This document shows positions 48,106-56,776 of a DNA stretch of 64,000 bases, one piece after another. The DNA is from Rhodonellum psychrophilum GCM71 = DSM 17998 (GTDB lineage: Bacteria > Bacteroidota > Bacteroidia > Cytophagales > Cyclobacteriaceae): assembly GCF_000381545.1 (NCBI RefSeq), contig NZ_KB906675.1, positions 124,001-188,000 of the forward strand. Reading direction: 5' to 3'. The translations under genes and the position numbers were made by a program. Each line of letters starts with the position of its first letter. The stretch's first letter is position 1. Under the pieces are notes generated by a model, which saw only the letters and a list, made by a program, of their open reading frames with translations, was not told the DNA's origin and made no database searches.

Positions 48106-48135
48106 AAAAGGGAATTGAGTTCATTCCCTTTTTTA
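48105..48135 (+). terminator. Terminator after the GH32 gene
   Basis: Arms AAAAAGGGAAT and ATTCCCTTTTT (48105-48115 / 48123-48133) begin at the GH32 stop. The U-tract is part of the stem. It splits the locus into SusCD-GH32 and transporter-kinase units. Confidence 0.75.
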
Positions 48136-48262
48136 TCAAAACTTATGGCTAAACGAACTTCCTCTATCAAAAACCGCAAAAATAAATCATTCTTGAATGG
48201 AAAATCTAAAAAAGTCATGACTTATCCCTAGTTTTAGCCATTCACCCAAATAATCATTATTC

Positions 48263-49606
48263 ATGCAAAGTAAACATTACGTCCTTTTCCTTTCCATCAC
48301 GGCTGCGCTTGGAGGGTTTTTATTTGGCTTTGACACCGCTGTCATTTCAGGCGCCGAGCGTGACATCCAAGCTTTATGGGGATTAAGTGATTTGAGCCAC
48401 GGCTTGGCCGTGGCAATGGCTCTTTATGGTACGGTATTGGGCGCATTGTTTGGCGGAATTCCTGCAGACCGTTTTGGGAGAAAAACTTCTCTGATTTGGA
48501 TCGGCTTGCTCTACCTGGTCTCTGCCCTTGGCTCCGCCTTCGCTCCCGAGGTGTACTCATTTATGGTTTTTAGGTTTATTGGGGGATTGGGCGTTGGTGC
48601 TTCATCGGTTGTAGCGCCGATGTACATCAGCGAAATCGCTCCGGCAAAAAGAAGGGGACAGTTAGTTGCCCTTTATCAATTCAACATTGTCTTCGGTATC
48701 TTGATGGCCTATTTCTCCAACTACCTGATCGGCACGGCCAACTTGGCCGAGGCCTGGAGATGGATGTTGGGGGTTGAAGCGATCCCTGCCTTGATTTACA
48801 GTATATTGATTATCAAAGTCCCTAAAAGCCCAAGATGGTTGATCACCAAAAAACAGGATTTTGAAGGAGCAAGGGCCATATTGACCAAAACCGATCCTGA
48901 AGGGGTCGACGAAGCAATCACGCTTGCCATTGCCGAAAGCAAGGAAATCCGAGGAAAAATGGGTTTTGGAACATTGTTTACGCCTCGATTCAAAAAAATC
49001 AGTGGTTTTGCGGTCCTCATGGCCTTTTTCAATCAAATGTCAGGGATCAATGCCATCATCTATTTCGCCCCAAGGATCTTTGAATCCGCCGGGATTTCGA
49101 CTGAAAATGCACTCCTATCCACCATCGGAATCGGCGCGATCAATATCGTTGCGACCATGCTGGGACTTTACCTGATCGACAGAATCGGGAGGAAGAAATT
49201 GATGTATATCGGTTCGGTTGGGTATATCATTTCACTTTCGCTCATGGCCTACAGCTATTTCGGCGGTTTTATAAGCAGTTCCCTCCTTCCCTTCTTTGTA
49301 TTTGGATTTATCGCATCACATGCCATCGGACAGGGTTCGGTGATCTGGGTTTTTATTGCTGAGATTTTCCCCAACGAGCTGCGGGCCTTCGGTCAGTCCA
49401 TGGGATCTTTTACCCATTGGATTCTCGCAGCGGTCATCGCCAATATTTTCCCTTTTGTGGCCAACAGTTTCGGCGCGGGGAATATCTTTGCTTTCTTTGC
49501 CTTGATGATGGTACTCCAGCTTCTATGGGTTGCATTTAAGATGCCCGAAACAAAGGGCCGATCCTTGGAAGAAATCCAGAAAGATCTACAAAAAAGCCAT
49601 GTCTAA
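48263..49606 (+). CDS. MFS sugar porter
   Basis: A 447-residue sugar-porter family protein with twelve predicted helices. Family marks: GGFLFGFDTAVISGA in helix 1, PADRFGRK in loop 2-3, APAKRRGQL, KSPRWLITK in place of PESPR after helix 6, FNQMSGINAIIYFAP in helix 7, DRIGRKK in loop 8-9 and MPETKGRSLEEIQ at the C-end. It takes a free hexose across the inner membrane, usually with protons. Next to a fructokinase whose start it overlaps by eight bases, fructose is the natural substrate. It is needed because GH32 releases sugar outside the cytoplasm. Confidence 0.95.
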   Translation: MQSKHYVLFLSITAALGGFLFGFDTAVISGAERDIQALWGLSDLSHGLAVAMALYGTVLGALFGGIPADRFGRKTSLIWIGLLYLVSALGSAFAPEVYSFMVFRFIGGLGVGASSVVAPMYISEIAPAKRRGQLVALYQFNIVFGILMAYFSNYLIGTANLAEAWRWMLGVEAIPALIYSILIIKVPKSPRWLITKKQDFEGARAILTKTDPEGVDEAITLAIAESKEIRGKMGFGTLFTPRFKKISGFAVLMAFFNQMSGINAIIYFAPRIFESAGISTENALLSTIGIGAINIVATMLGLYLIDRIGRKKLMYIGSVGYIISLSLMAYSYFGGFISSSLLPFFVFGFIASHAIGQGSVIWVFIAEIFPNELRAFGQSMGSFTHWILAAVIANIFPFVANSFGAGNIFAFFALMMVLQLLWVAFKMPETKGRSLEEIQKDLQKSHV

Positions 49607-50549
49607 AAAAGTCGTTTGCTTCGGAGAAATGCTATGGGATTGCTTTCCCGATTATGAAATTGCCGGAGGTGCTCCGATGAATGTTGCTTTGAATCTTCAG
49701 CAGCTCGGGCTCAACATCCAGATGATCTCACGATTGGGGGAGGATGAAAAAGGTATCGCCCTAAGGGATTTCGTGTCCTCCTATGGATTGCCCACTACGC
49801 TTATCCAAACTGACCCTGTCCACCCCACCGGTAAAGTAGTGGTAGACAACAGAGATCGAGAAAACATCAGGTACACCATTGTATCACCGGTGGCTTGGGA
49901 TTTCATCGACTTGACGGAAGAAAACATGAAAGCGGTCGACGATGCTGCCGCGTTTATTTTTGGAAGTCTCTCGGTGAGAAACAATAAAAGCTGGGACACC
50001 CTTCATCAACTCCTACACACCAAAACCCTTAAAATTTTTGACATCAACCTCAGAGCCCCTTTTTATGATTTCGAAAAAATAGAAATTGTGCTGGGTTTCA
50101 CGGACATTCTCAAAATCAATGAAGAGGAATTGATGATTGTTGCGGATCATTTAGGGATTTCTGTGGAAGAAGAATATTCGGCCTTCCCTATAAATTTGAA
50201 TCCAAACAGCAAGGATGGAAAATCTTTTAGGATTTCCCCGGTCAGTCAAAAACTTTGCGAATTCCTCACCCAGCATTTCCCTATCCAAATGGTCTGCATC
50301 ACCCTGGGTTCCCAAGGTGCATTGCTTTACCAAAAGGGTGTGTTTTTCCAACATGCAGGTTATCAAGTTCAGGTAGAGGATACTGTGGGTTCAGGGGATG
50401 CCTTTTTAAGTGGGTTTGTGAAGACCTATTTGGAAGGATCATCCCCAGGAGAAATCTTGGATTTTGCTTGCAAACTGGGCGCTTTTGTCGCTACCAAAAA
50501 AGGGGGGACACCCAAATATCGAATCGAGGAAATCGATAAAATTAGCTGA
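49599..50549 (+). CDS. PfkB-family fructokinase
   Basis: A 316-residue ribokinase-fold sugar kinase starting MSKKVVCFGEMLWD at 49599. The frame is open from 49530, but that stretch lies within the transporter gene. Signature residues: GGAPMNVALNLQQLG (sugar-binding N-terminus), GRLGEDEKG-like SRLGEDEKG, TLGSQGALLY, and the anion-hole/catalytic DTVGSGDAF with base Asp267. It phosphorylates fructose with ATP after import by the overlapping MFS gene, completing the fructan pathway. The 8-base overlap with the transporter predicts translational coupling. Confidence 0.94.
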   Translation: MSKKVVCFGEMLWDCFPDYEIAGGAPMNVALNLQQLGLNIQMISRLGEDEKGIALRDFVSSYGLPTTLIQTDPVHPTGKVVVDNRDRENIRYTIVSPVAWDFIDLTEENMKAVDDAAAFIFGSLSVRNNKSWDTLHQLLHTKTLKIFDINLRAPFYDFEKIEIVLGFTDILKINEEELMIVADHLGISVEEEYSAFPINLNPNSKDGKSFRISPVSQKLCEFLTQHFPIQMVCITLGSQGALLYQKGVFFQHAGYQVQVEDTVGSGDAFLSGFVKTYLEGSSPGEILDFACKLGAFVATKKGGTPKYRIEEIDKIS

Positions 50550-50692
50550 AGGCTGAAAGTCTGCATGGAATTCGATTTACTGATAACCTTTGAAAAAATG
50601 CAAAGGTGAAATCAAGCGTGGGAAATTGAACCCGGGCAATGCATCACCAACGCCATCCCATCTTGAAATCCCCTGATAATCTGTTCCTTGTT

Positions 50693-50794
50693 TGCGATTT
50701 CTGACTTCACTATATTCGGTGCTAAGCCTAATTCTCTAAATAGTTCGATTTTCTTGCAGTTTCAGCCCCATTGGGAGACCCAATGCATATTTCG
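50693..50794 (+). repeat. Dispersed intergenic repeat, copy 2
   Basis: This is the second copy of the element at 19840-19937. Flanks agree (for example CTTCA, GCCTAAT, GATTTTCTTGCAG, CAATGCATATTTCG), while the centre is replaced by a perfect hairpin CATTGGG-AGA-CCCAATG. It lies 144 bases after the fructokinase stop, before a strong terminator. A further hairpin ACCTTTG/CAAAGGT is at 50586-50607; the rest of 50550-50928 holds no gene. Confidence 0.75.
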
Positions 50795-50822
50795 GGTTGA
50801 AGGGTTTCATTCCTATCCGGGG

Positions 50823-50878
50823 AATAAAAAAAAGAGAAACACGAAAGGAAGTTTACTTCGTGTTTCTCTTTTTTTATT
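50823..50878. terminator. Bidirectional terminator between fructokinase and HIT gene
   Basis: A very long stem has arms of about 22 bases (AGAGAAACACGAA at 50833-50845 pairs with TTCGTGTTTCTCT at 50857-50869, extended by A/T runs on both sides). T-runs occur in both directions, so it serves both convergent units. Confidence 0.9.
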
Positions 50879-50928
50879 CGTTTTAATATTAACCTTCCAA
50901 TTGACTCTTTTTACAATTCAAAAGATCT

Positions 50929-51327
50929 TTAGGAATCCAGTCCGCCCCTAATCACCGTAGCAATTTCGGCCAATTCCTCTTTCGAAAGCTTCATTTTTGG
51001 TCTTGTGAAATTGATATCATCCATTGTCCTGAGCGGGACAAGGTGGACATGGACATGGGGAACTTCCAATCCAATCACTGCTACCCCAACACGGGTACAT
51101 TTGATGGATTTATCGATCGCCTTTGCTATTTTCTTGGAAAAGACAAAGAGCCCAGCCAATAGATCATCCTCGAGTGCAAAAATATAATCTGTCTCCTTTT
51201 TTGGGACTACCAAAACGTGTCCCTTTACCAAAGGCATGATATCTAAAAATGCAATGTAATTGTCATCCTCAGCAATGATTTCTGCGGGAATTTCTCTGTT
51301 GATGATTTTAGTGAAGAGTGTTGCCAT
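50929..51327 (-). CDS. HIT-family nucleotide hydrolase/transferase
   Basis: A 132-residue histidine-triad protein with the full motif HVHVHLVPL (His91, His93, His95). The N-terminal FTKIINREIPAEI and the GHVLVVPKKE strand are typical of the HINT/PKCI-like group. Such proteins hydrolyse AMP-lysine, AMP-amino acid or dinucleoside polyphosphates. It lies 51 bases downstream of greA on the same strand, without a terminator between, so it is probably the second gene of a greA operon, an arrangement I regard as common in Bacteroidota. Confidence 0.93.
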   Translation of the reverse strand: MATLFTKIINREIPAEIIAEDDNYIAFLDIMPLVKGHVLVVPKKETDYIFALEDDLLAGLFVFSKKIAKAIDKSIKCTRVGVAVIGLEVPHVHVHLVPLRTMDDINFTRPKMKLSKEELAEIATVIRGGLDS

Positions 51328-51378
51328 AGTTACAAAAATAAAAAAATCCCGAGGGAGAAACCATCGGGAAATAAAAAT

Positions 51379-51852
51379 TTAATAATTAATGTCGAGAATC
51401 TCGAATTCCAATTGGCCTGCGGGGGCGTTGATGGTGGCAATGTCGCCTTTGGATTTACCAACGAGACCCATTCCAAATGGAGAAGCCAGAGAAATCTTAC
51501 CTTCCTTCAAGTCGGCTTCTTCCTCAGACACCAAAGTATAACTGACAGTCATCCCGTTTTTCACGTTCTTGATTTTGACAGTACTCAAAATACCAACTTT
51601 AGATGGATCCATTTTGGAATTGTCCAAGATCCTTGCGTTTCCTACCACCTCTTCCAATTTGGCGATTTTAAGTTCCAACAAACCTTGAGCGTCTTTGGCC
51701 GCATCATATTCGGCATTTTCGCTCAAATCACCTTTGTCCCTAGCTTCCGCTATCTGCTTGGAGATATCTTGTCTCCCTTTGGTCTTCAAAGTCAAAAGCT
51801 CATCTTTCAATCTTTTCAGACCCTCCTCAGTGTAATACTGTATTTTTCCCAT
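51379..51852 (-). CDS. greA: Transcription elongation factor GreA
   Basis: A 157-residue protein of exact GreA length. An N-terminal coiled coil (about 1-75, with ARDKGDLSENAEYDAAKDAQ, including the acidic tip residues that enter the RNA polymerase secondary channel) is followed by an FKBP-like C-terminal domain ending LVGKSKGDIATINAPAGQLEFEI. It restarts backtracked polymerase by stimulating RNA cleavage. The start at 51852 is preceded by a leader of about 85 bases that holds a strong terminator-like hairpin, so expression may be attenuated. Confidence 0.97.
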   Translation of the reverse strand: MGKIQYYTEEGLKRLKDELLTLKTKGRQDISKQIAEARDKGDLSENAEYDAAKDAQGLLELKIAKLEEVVGNARILDNSKMDPSKVGILSTVKIKNVKNGMTVSYTLVSEEEADLKEGKISLASPFGMGLVGKSKGDIATINAPAGQLEFEILDINY

Positions 51853-51882
51853 GGTCTATTTTTTTTTACTATGGCTATGAAA

Positions 51883-51912
51883 AATAAAAGAACGGTCTCA
51901 TTGCTGAGACCG
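51883..51912 (-). terminator. Terminator-like hairpin in the greA leader
   Basis: On the minus strand CGGTCTCA-GCAA-TGAGACCG (51912-51893) is a perfect eight-pair stem closed by a GNRA tetraloop. It is followed by TTCTTTTATTTTT. It lies between a promoter-like box and the greA start, about 30 bases before the start codon. It may be an attenuator of greA or the end of an upstream transcript. Confidence 0.7.
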
Positions 51913-51944
51913 CCTTTCATATAGTTCGTTGTATTTATCTATGA

Positions 51945-51975
51945 CAAAGATAAAGGAATAGAAACGATTAAGCAA
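51945..51975 (-). promoter_or_regulatory. Possible greA promoter
   Basis: The minus strand has TATCTTTG (51952-51945), an exact TAnnTTTG match, with TTGC 19 bases upstream (51975-51972) in the -33 position. RNA would start near 51938, before the leader hairpin. Confidence 0.45.
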
Positions 51976-52216
51976 TTTAAAGGTTTAAAAAAGAAAATTG
52001 AGGTTCAACAAAACTGGATAGGCCGAAGCGAAAATGCTTTTTGCCGTATCATGAATGAACCCGCCGAAAAAGCGGCCATATCCTTGTTCCCAATCCATTC
52101 ATTTTATTTGCCTAGTCCCTACTTCCAAAGTCAAGAAATGGATTTGGTAGGAAGTGCTTTTTGAAACTTCAAGCCATTTAAAATAAATTCTAAACCCCTT
52201 TGTTTCCTACTCCTGT
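51976..52216. other. Intergenic stretch without supported gene
   Basis: Nothing convincing is seen here. One short mirror pair, GGCCGCTTTTTCGGC-like on the minus strand near 52060-52076, lacks a T-run. Open frames are short and have no conserved motif. Confidence 0.4.
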
Positions 52217-53146
52217 TTATTTGAAGGCTTTAACAATTTTGGACACCAGTACTTTATTGATTTTTTCATAGGATTGAAAAGTCCATCCGGCAACATGGGG
52301 AGAGAACATCACATTTTCCCTACTTGCCAATTTTTCGAAAGCAAGGCGTTCAGCAGATGTAAAACTGTTGAATTTCTCATTTTCCAAAACATCCAAAACT
52401 GCTCCTTTCAAAATTCCTCGTTCGAAGCCTTCGTTGATGGTGTCAAAAGAAATGATTTCTCCCCGGGCGGTATTGATCAAGTATATGGGTTTTGCAAATT
52501 GCTCCAAAACCTCAGGGGTGATGAAATTCCTGGTTTCATCGGTGAGTGGCACATGCAAGCTCAAAATATCAGCCTCCCCGACAAGCCGCTTGAAACCAAC
52601 TTCCTCCACATATTCATTTCCAAAACCTTTTTTGTACTTGTCATAGGCCAAAACCAGCACATCGAATCCCCTAAGTTTTCTGGCAAATGACTCGCCCATG
52701 TTCCCATAACCTATGATGCCCACGGTTTTCCCTGCCAATTCCTCTCCCCTATTTTCCTCCCGCTGCCAAATGCCCTTGCGGACCTGTACGTCGGCTTGTG
52801 AAAGATGGTTGAACAAACCAAGCAACATCCCAATGGCATGCTCCCCAACAGCATCCCGATTTCCTTCCGCTGCTGTAAAGAGTTTGATTCCCTTTTTCTC
52901 CAAGTATTCCAAATCGATTTTGTCAAGGCCTGCACCAGCCCTGCCGATAAATTTCAATCCAACCGCTTTCTCCAACAAGGCCTTATCCATCGGCGTCTTG
53001 GATCGGATGATCATGCCTTCATAGTTTCCGATGACTGCTTCTATCTCCTTTCGCGTTATTTCCGGTCTATAATCCACCAAGTGTCCTTCCTTTTCCAATA
53101 AGGAATGGATACTTGGATGCATTTCGTCTATGATGAGAATTTTCAT
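52217..53146 (-). CDS. D-2-hydroxyacid dehydrogenase (phosphoglycerate dehydrogenase-like)
   Basis: A 309-residue NAD-dependent D-2-hydroxyacid dehydrogenase. It has the nucleotide loop GYGNMG at 146-151, substrate/catalytic residues Arg228 in NTARGE, Glu255 in DVLENE and His284 in SPHVAGWT. There is no ACT domain, and the length suits the short SerA form, so 3-phosphoglycerate oxidation to start serine synthesis is likely but other 2-hydroxyacids are possible. It is not next to serC, which would have strengthened the call. The gene lies 89 bases downstream of mgtE on the same strand. Confidence 0.88.
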   Translation of the reverse strand: MKILIIDEMHPSIHSLLEKEGHLVDYRPEITRKEIEAVIGNYEGMIIRSKTPMDKALLEKAVGLKFIGRAGAGLDKIDLEYLEKKGIKLFTAAEGNRDAVGEHAIGMLLGLFNHLSQADVQVRKGIWQREENRGEELAGKTVGIIGYGNMGESFARKLRGFDVLVLAYDKYKKGFGNEYVEEVGFKRLVGEADILSLHVPLTDETRNFITPEVLEQFAKPIYLINTARGEIISFDTINEGFERGILKGAVLDVLENEKFNSFTSAERLAFEKLASRENVMFSPHVAGWTFQSYEKINKVLVSKIVKAFK

Positions 53147-53235
53147 GGGTTTTGGGGATTATGAAAATTATTGTTGAATGATTTTTTTCAGAACGGCATC
53201 CATTCTTTTTGGGCCTGCCTTTTTTTATACCTCCT

Positions 53236-54603
53236 TTAAAGGTTCAAAAGCAAGGTCGCAACACCGAAATAAACAGCCAATCCCAAAAGATCATTTGCCG
53301 TTGTGATGAAGGGCCCAGAAGCCATGGCGGGATTGATGCCATATTTGTCCAAGACCAGCGGTGTCACCGTCCCCATAAACGAGGCCAACAACACCACACA
53401 AAACAAGGCAATGCCCACTGTCAGTCCAAACCTGAACTCAAAACCATAAATGAAAAACACGGTGCAGAATACAAAAGCGCCGAGCATCAGGCCATTGACC
53501 AAAGCCACCAAAAGACCTTTGATAAACCTGTTGAGAATGGATTCCTCAAAAACCGATTTCGCCGCAAGCGTCTGTACCACGAGGGAAGAAGATTGGATTC
53601 CAACATTCCCTCCTGTAGCAGCAATGAGGGGTATAAAGGAAGCCAATGCAATGTATTTGCTGAGTCCATCCTCAAAATAACCGATGATTTGAGAACCCAT
53701 CAATCCCCCGACTACCCCAATAAGCAACCAAGGCAACCTGGCCTTCGAAATCCTAAAGATGCTATCTGATTCTTCCACATCACTCGAAAAACCCGTCATC
53801 GCCTGGATATCTTCCTCGGACTGTTCACGGATGACATCCAAGATATCATCGACAGTAATCCTACCCAAAAGTTTATTTTTTGAATTGACCACGGGTATGG
53901 ATTCCAAATCGTATTTACGCATGATTTCCGCTACCTCCTCTTGATCCATTTGTGTGGGCACAGAGAACACCTCAGGCTCGTAGATATCGGCGATTTTGGT
54001 GTCGGAGGAGGCCAAAATGATTTTTTTGAGCGAAACCCTTCCAAGGAGGTGTTGTTTATTGTCGACTACATAGATCGAATAGATTTTTTCCACCTTTTCT
54101 GCCTGACGCCTGATTTCTTCGATGGTTTGAATCACGTTCCAGTTTTGGTTCGCTTTGATGAATTCCTTTCCCATCAATCCCCCGGCACTGTCCTCATCAT
54201 ATCGCAAAAGATCTACGATATGTGCGGATTTTTCCTTGTCCTGGAGATGGCTGATCACATCTTCCCTGTCTTTATTGTGCACCAGATTGAGGATATCCAC
54301 GGCATCATCAGATTCCATCTGATCGATCAGCTTTGCAAGCTCGAAAGCTTCCATTTCCCTGATCACTTTGACGACAGAATCTTCTTCGAGCTCTATCAGG
54401 ATATCCGCCGACACATCGGACGGCATCAATCTGAGGACATAAATAGCCTCCTCCATATTGAGCTCGTCCAGGAGCGCGGCAATATCCGCCACATTGACAC
54501 CCTCCAAAGACTGGATGATGTAATCATTCTGTTGGTTTTCGATCCCCTCTTGGAGGCTTTCCAAAAACTCCTTGGATAATTCGAAAGATTTTATGTTTTC
54601 CAA
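53236..54603 (-). CDS. mgtE: Magnesium transporter MgtE
   Basis: A 455-residue protein with the MgtE layout: an N-terminal superhelical domain (about 20-150, with ALLDELNMEEAIYVLRLMP and MESDDAVDIL), a CBS pair (about 155-275, LLGRVSLKKIILA and ESIPVVNSKNKLLGRITVDDI), a plug helix, then five membrane helices (about 300-455) with ASFIPLIAATGGNVGIQSS and GTVTPLVLDKYGINPA. It lets Mg2+ into the cell, and the cytosolic domains close the pore when Mg2+ is high. Its first codons overlap the rsmA stop by 13 bases, so it is co-expressed with rsmA. Confidence 0.96.
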   Translation of the reverse strand: MENIKSFELSKEFLESLQEGIENQQNDYIIQSLEGVNVADIAALLDELNMEEAIYVLRLMPSDVSADILIELEEDSVVKVIREMEAFELAKLIDQMESDDAVDILNLVHNKDREDVISHLQDKEKSAHIVDLLRYDEDSAGGLMGKEFIKANQNWNVIQTIEEIRRQAEKVEKIYSIYVVDNKQHLLGRVSLKKIILASSDTKIADIYEPEVFSVPTQMDQEEVAEIMRKYDLESIPVVNSKNKLLGRITVDDILDVIREQSEEDIQAMTGFSSDVEESDSIFRISKARLPWLLIGVVGGLMGSQIIGYFEDGLSKYIALASFIPLIAATGGNVGIQSSSLVVQTLAAKSVFEESILNRFIKGLLVALVNGLMLGAFVFCTVFFIYGFEFRFGLTVGIALFCVVLLASFMGTVTPLVLDKYGINPAMASGPFITTANDLLGLAVYFGVATLLLNL

Positions 54604-55379
54604 GATTTCTGTATTTTATTGGTTAGCTCCACGAATTCGGCCACATCCAGCTGCTCTGCTCTTTTGTCCAAAACGGGATCCGCTTTCATTTCTTCTGAAA
54701 GGGACATTCCCTTCAATGCATTCCTCAAGGTTTTTCTCCTTGTTCCAAAACCTTGTTTGACCACGCTGAAAAACATTTTTTCATCACAATCAAGTTTTTG
54801 GGTTTGGTTTCTGGTCAATCGGATCACGCCGGAATTGACTCTTGGAGGAGGATTGAAAACCTCCGGGGGAACCGAAAACAAGTATTCGATATCATAGAAA
54901 GCCTGTAGGAAAACCGAAAGGATTCCATAATCTTTGTTTCCTTTGGGCGAGGCGATTCGCTGCGCCACTTCCTTTTGGAGCATACAGACGACTTCCGTCA
55001 CCTGGTCTTTGTTTTCCAGAACCTTGAAAAGAATCTGGGAAGAGATATTGTATGGAAAATTCCCGATGATGGCATATTGCCCCTCCATGATCGGCGCAAA
55101 ATCCTTTCTGAGAAAATCTGCCTCGATGATGCGCTCTGTAATCTGTGGATATTTATTGTTGAGGTAAGCAATGGATTCCTTGTCAATGTCTACCAGAAAC
55201 AGCTCCCATTGTTTTTCCAATAGAAAATCTGTCAAAACTCCCATTCCAGGACCTATTTCCAAGACCTTCTTCACCCCTTGGTGGCCAGTGAGAGAATGGG
55301 CGATATTCTCGGCAATCCCCAAATCAATGAGGAAATGCTGTCCAAGGTGTTTTTTAGGTTTGACTTTTTGCATATTCAA
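54591..55379 (-). CDS. rsmA: 16S rRNA (adenine-1518/1519) dimethyltransferase
   Basis: A 262-residue KsgA/RsmA enzyme. Motifs: HLGQHFLID at the N-terminus, SAM motif I EIGPGMGVLT at 41-50, acidic DID after strand 2, and the target-adenine motif NFPY at 107-110. The C-terminal helical domain has GFGTRRKTLRNALKG. It dimethylates two adjacent adenines near the 3' end of 16S rRNA during ribosome assembly. It overlaps mgtE by 13 bases, and 191 bases separate it from the divergent pdxA. A second Met two codons later is an equally possible start. Confidence 0.97.
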   Translation of the reverse strand: MNMQKVKPKKHLGQHFLIDLGIAENIAHSLTGHQGVKKVLEIGPGMGVLTDFLLEKQWELFLVDIDKESIAYLNNKYPQITERIIEADFLRKDFAPIMEGQYAIIGNFPYNISSQILFKVLENKDQVTEVVCMLQKEVAQRIASPKGNKDYGILSVFLQAFYDIEYLFSVPPEVFNPPPRVNSGVIRLTRNQTQKLDCDEKMFFSVVKQGFGTRRKTLRNALKGMSLSEEMKADPVLDKRAEQLDVAEFVELTNKIQKSWKT

Positions 55380-55570
55380 TACTCTAATATTTTTATTATA
55401 AATTGCAGGTCAAAATTAAAACAATTCTAGCTAGGGTCTCTAATTATTTGCTTTGATAAAGCGAATGTTTTTGCCCTTTTTTGACAAGGTATTGATTCCA
55501 AATAAATTCTTGGGAAGAATACCGAAACATTTTGCACAAAATCATTTGCTTTACGTCAACTCAAATTTTG

Positions 55571-56596
55571 ATGAATCCAAGAAAAAACAAACCCATAATA
55601 GGAATCAGTATAGGAGATATTAATGGTATCAGTGCCGAGGTGACCATGAAAGCCCTGATGGACAACCGCATCCATAAAATCATTACTCCCGTGATCTATG
55701 CCCATGGAAAGGCATTGACTTTTTACAGGAAACACTTGGGCATGGATGATTTCAATTTTATGCAGATCAGGTCCATCAATGAAGTCCATCACAAAAAAAT
55801 AAATGTCATCAATGTTCTGGAGGAAAGTCCTGAAGTAATCCCCGGAGTGGAAACACAGGAAGCGGGAAAGCTTGCCCTTGCCGCTCTAGACCAAGCCATC
55901 GCAGATCTCAAAGAAAACAAAATTGATGCTTTGGTGACAGCACCCCTGAACAAAAGCAATATCAATTCCGAAGCGCTCAAATTTGTTGGGCATACCGAAT
56001 ATCTGACTGAAGCCTTTGGCATCAATAAGAGCTTGATGTTTTTGGTGGCTGAAGGTATCCGGGTGGGGGTAGTCACCGGACATATCCCACTCAAAGAAGT
56101 TCCAAATCAGGTGACGGCGGCGAACATCAAGGGGAAATTGGAGATCATGATCCAATCTCTCCAACATGATTTTGGTATCCCTAAACCAAGGATCGCAGTA
56201 TTGGGTTTAAATCCACATGCTGGTGAAGACGGTTTGTTGGGGGATGAAGAGGAATCCATCATCAAACCAGTCATCGGGGGATTTAAGGAAAAAGGACATT
56301 TGGTTTTTGGCCCATATCCGGCAGATGGTTTTTTTGGGATGATGCACCAGAAGAAATTCGATGGGGTTTTGGCAATGTATCATGATCAGGGATTGATTCC
56401 TTTCAAATCACTGGCATTTGAAACCGGGGTGAATTTCACCGCGGGACTCCCGATCATCCGGACTTCTCCCGATCACGGGACAGCCTACAACATCGCGGGA
56501 AAGAACATTGCCAATGAGGGATCCATGTCTGCTGCAATCTTTCAAGCTTATGACATCATTAAATCCCGGACAGGTTGGGAAGAAGAGGAGAATTGA
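55571..56596 (+). CDS. pdxA: 4-hydroxythreonine-4-phosphate dehydrogenase
   Basis: A 341-residue PdxA. The start MNPRKNKPIIGISIGD at 55571 matches the family; the open frame back to 55532 adds 13 unrelated residues. The three metal-binding histidines are seen: His141 in VGHTEYL, His216 in NPHAGEDG and His271 in YHDQGLIP. It oxidises 4-phosphohydroxy-threonine with NAD in the DXP-independent-of-PLP-synthase route to vitamin B6. It is followed by DUF177-rpmF-fabH, a usual order in Bacteroidota, though 180 bases separate it from DUF177. Confidence 0.95.
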   Translation: MNPRKNKPIIGISIGDINGISAEVTMKALMDNRIHKIITPVIYAHGKALTFYRKHLGMDDFNFMQIRSINEVHHKKINVINVLEESPEVIPGVETQEAGKLALAALDQAIADLKENKIDALVTAPLNKSNINSEALKFVGHTEYLTEAFGINKSLMFLVAEGIRVGVVTGHIPLKEVPNQVTAANIKGKLEIMIQSLQHDFGIPKPRIAVLGLNPHAGEDGLLGDEEESIIKPVIGGFKEKGHLVFGPYPADGFFGMMHQKKFDGVLAMYHDQGLIPFKSLAFETGVNFTAGLPIIRTSPDHGTAYNIAGKNIANEGSMSAAIFQAYDIIKSRTGWEEEEN

Positions 56597-56776
56597 TCCA
56601 TGGAAAGATTTTGAGCCTTCAAAATGGGTTTTAAGATTTGAAAAACAGTGGATTGGGCAGTGGCGAAATAGACTGCTGAGAAAGTTTGGCAAAGATTCCC
56701 AAAATAATTTCAGACCAAATTTTATATTTCTAAATTAGTTCGCTAAATTTGCGGTCTTAAATGAATAGGAAGAGGC

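Noticed and set aside
50688-50951. 87-residue plus-strand open frame
   Set aside because: It translates the second repeat copy and then the bidirectional terminator stem, so it is not a gene.
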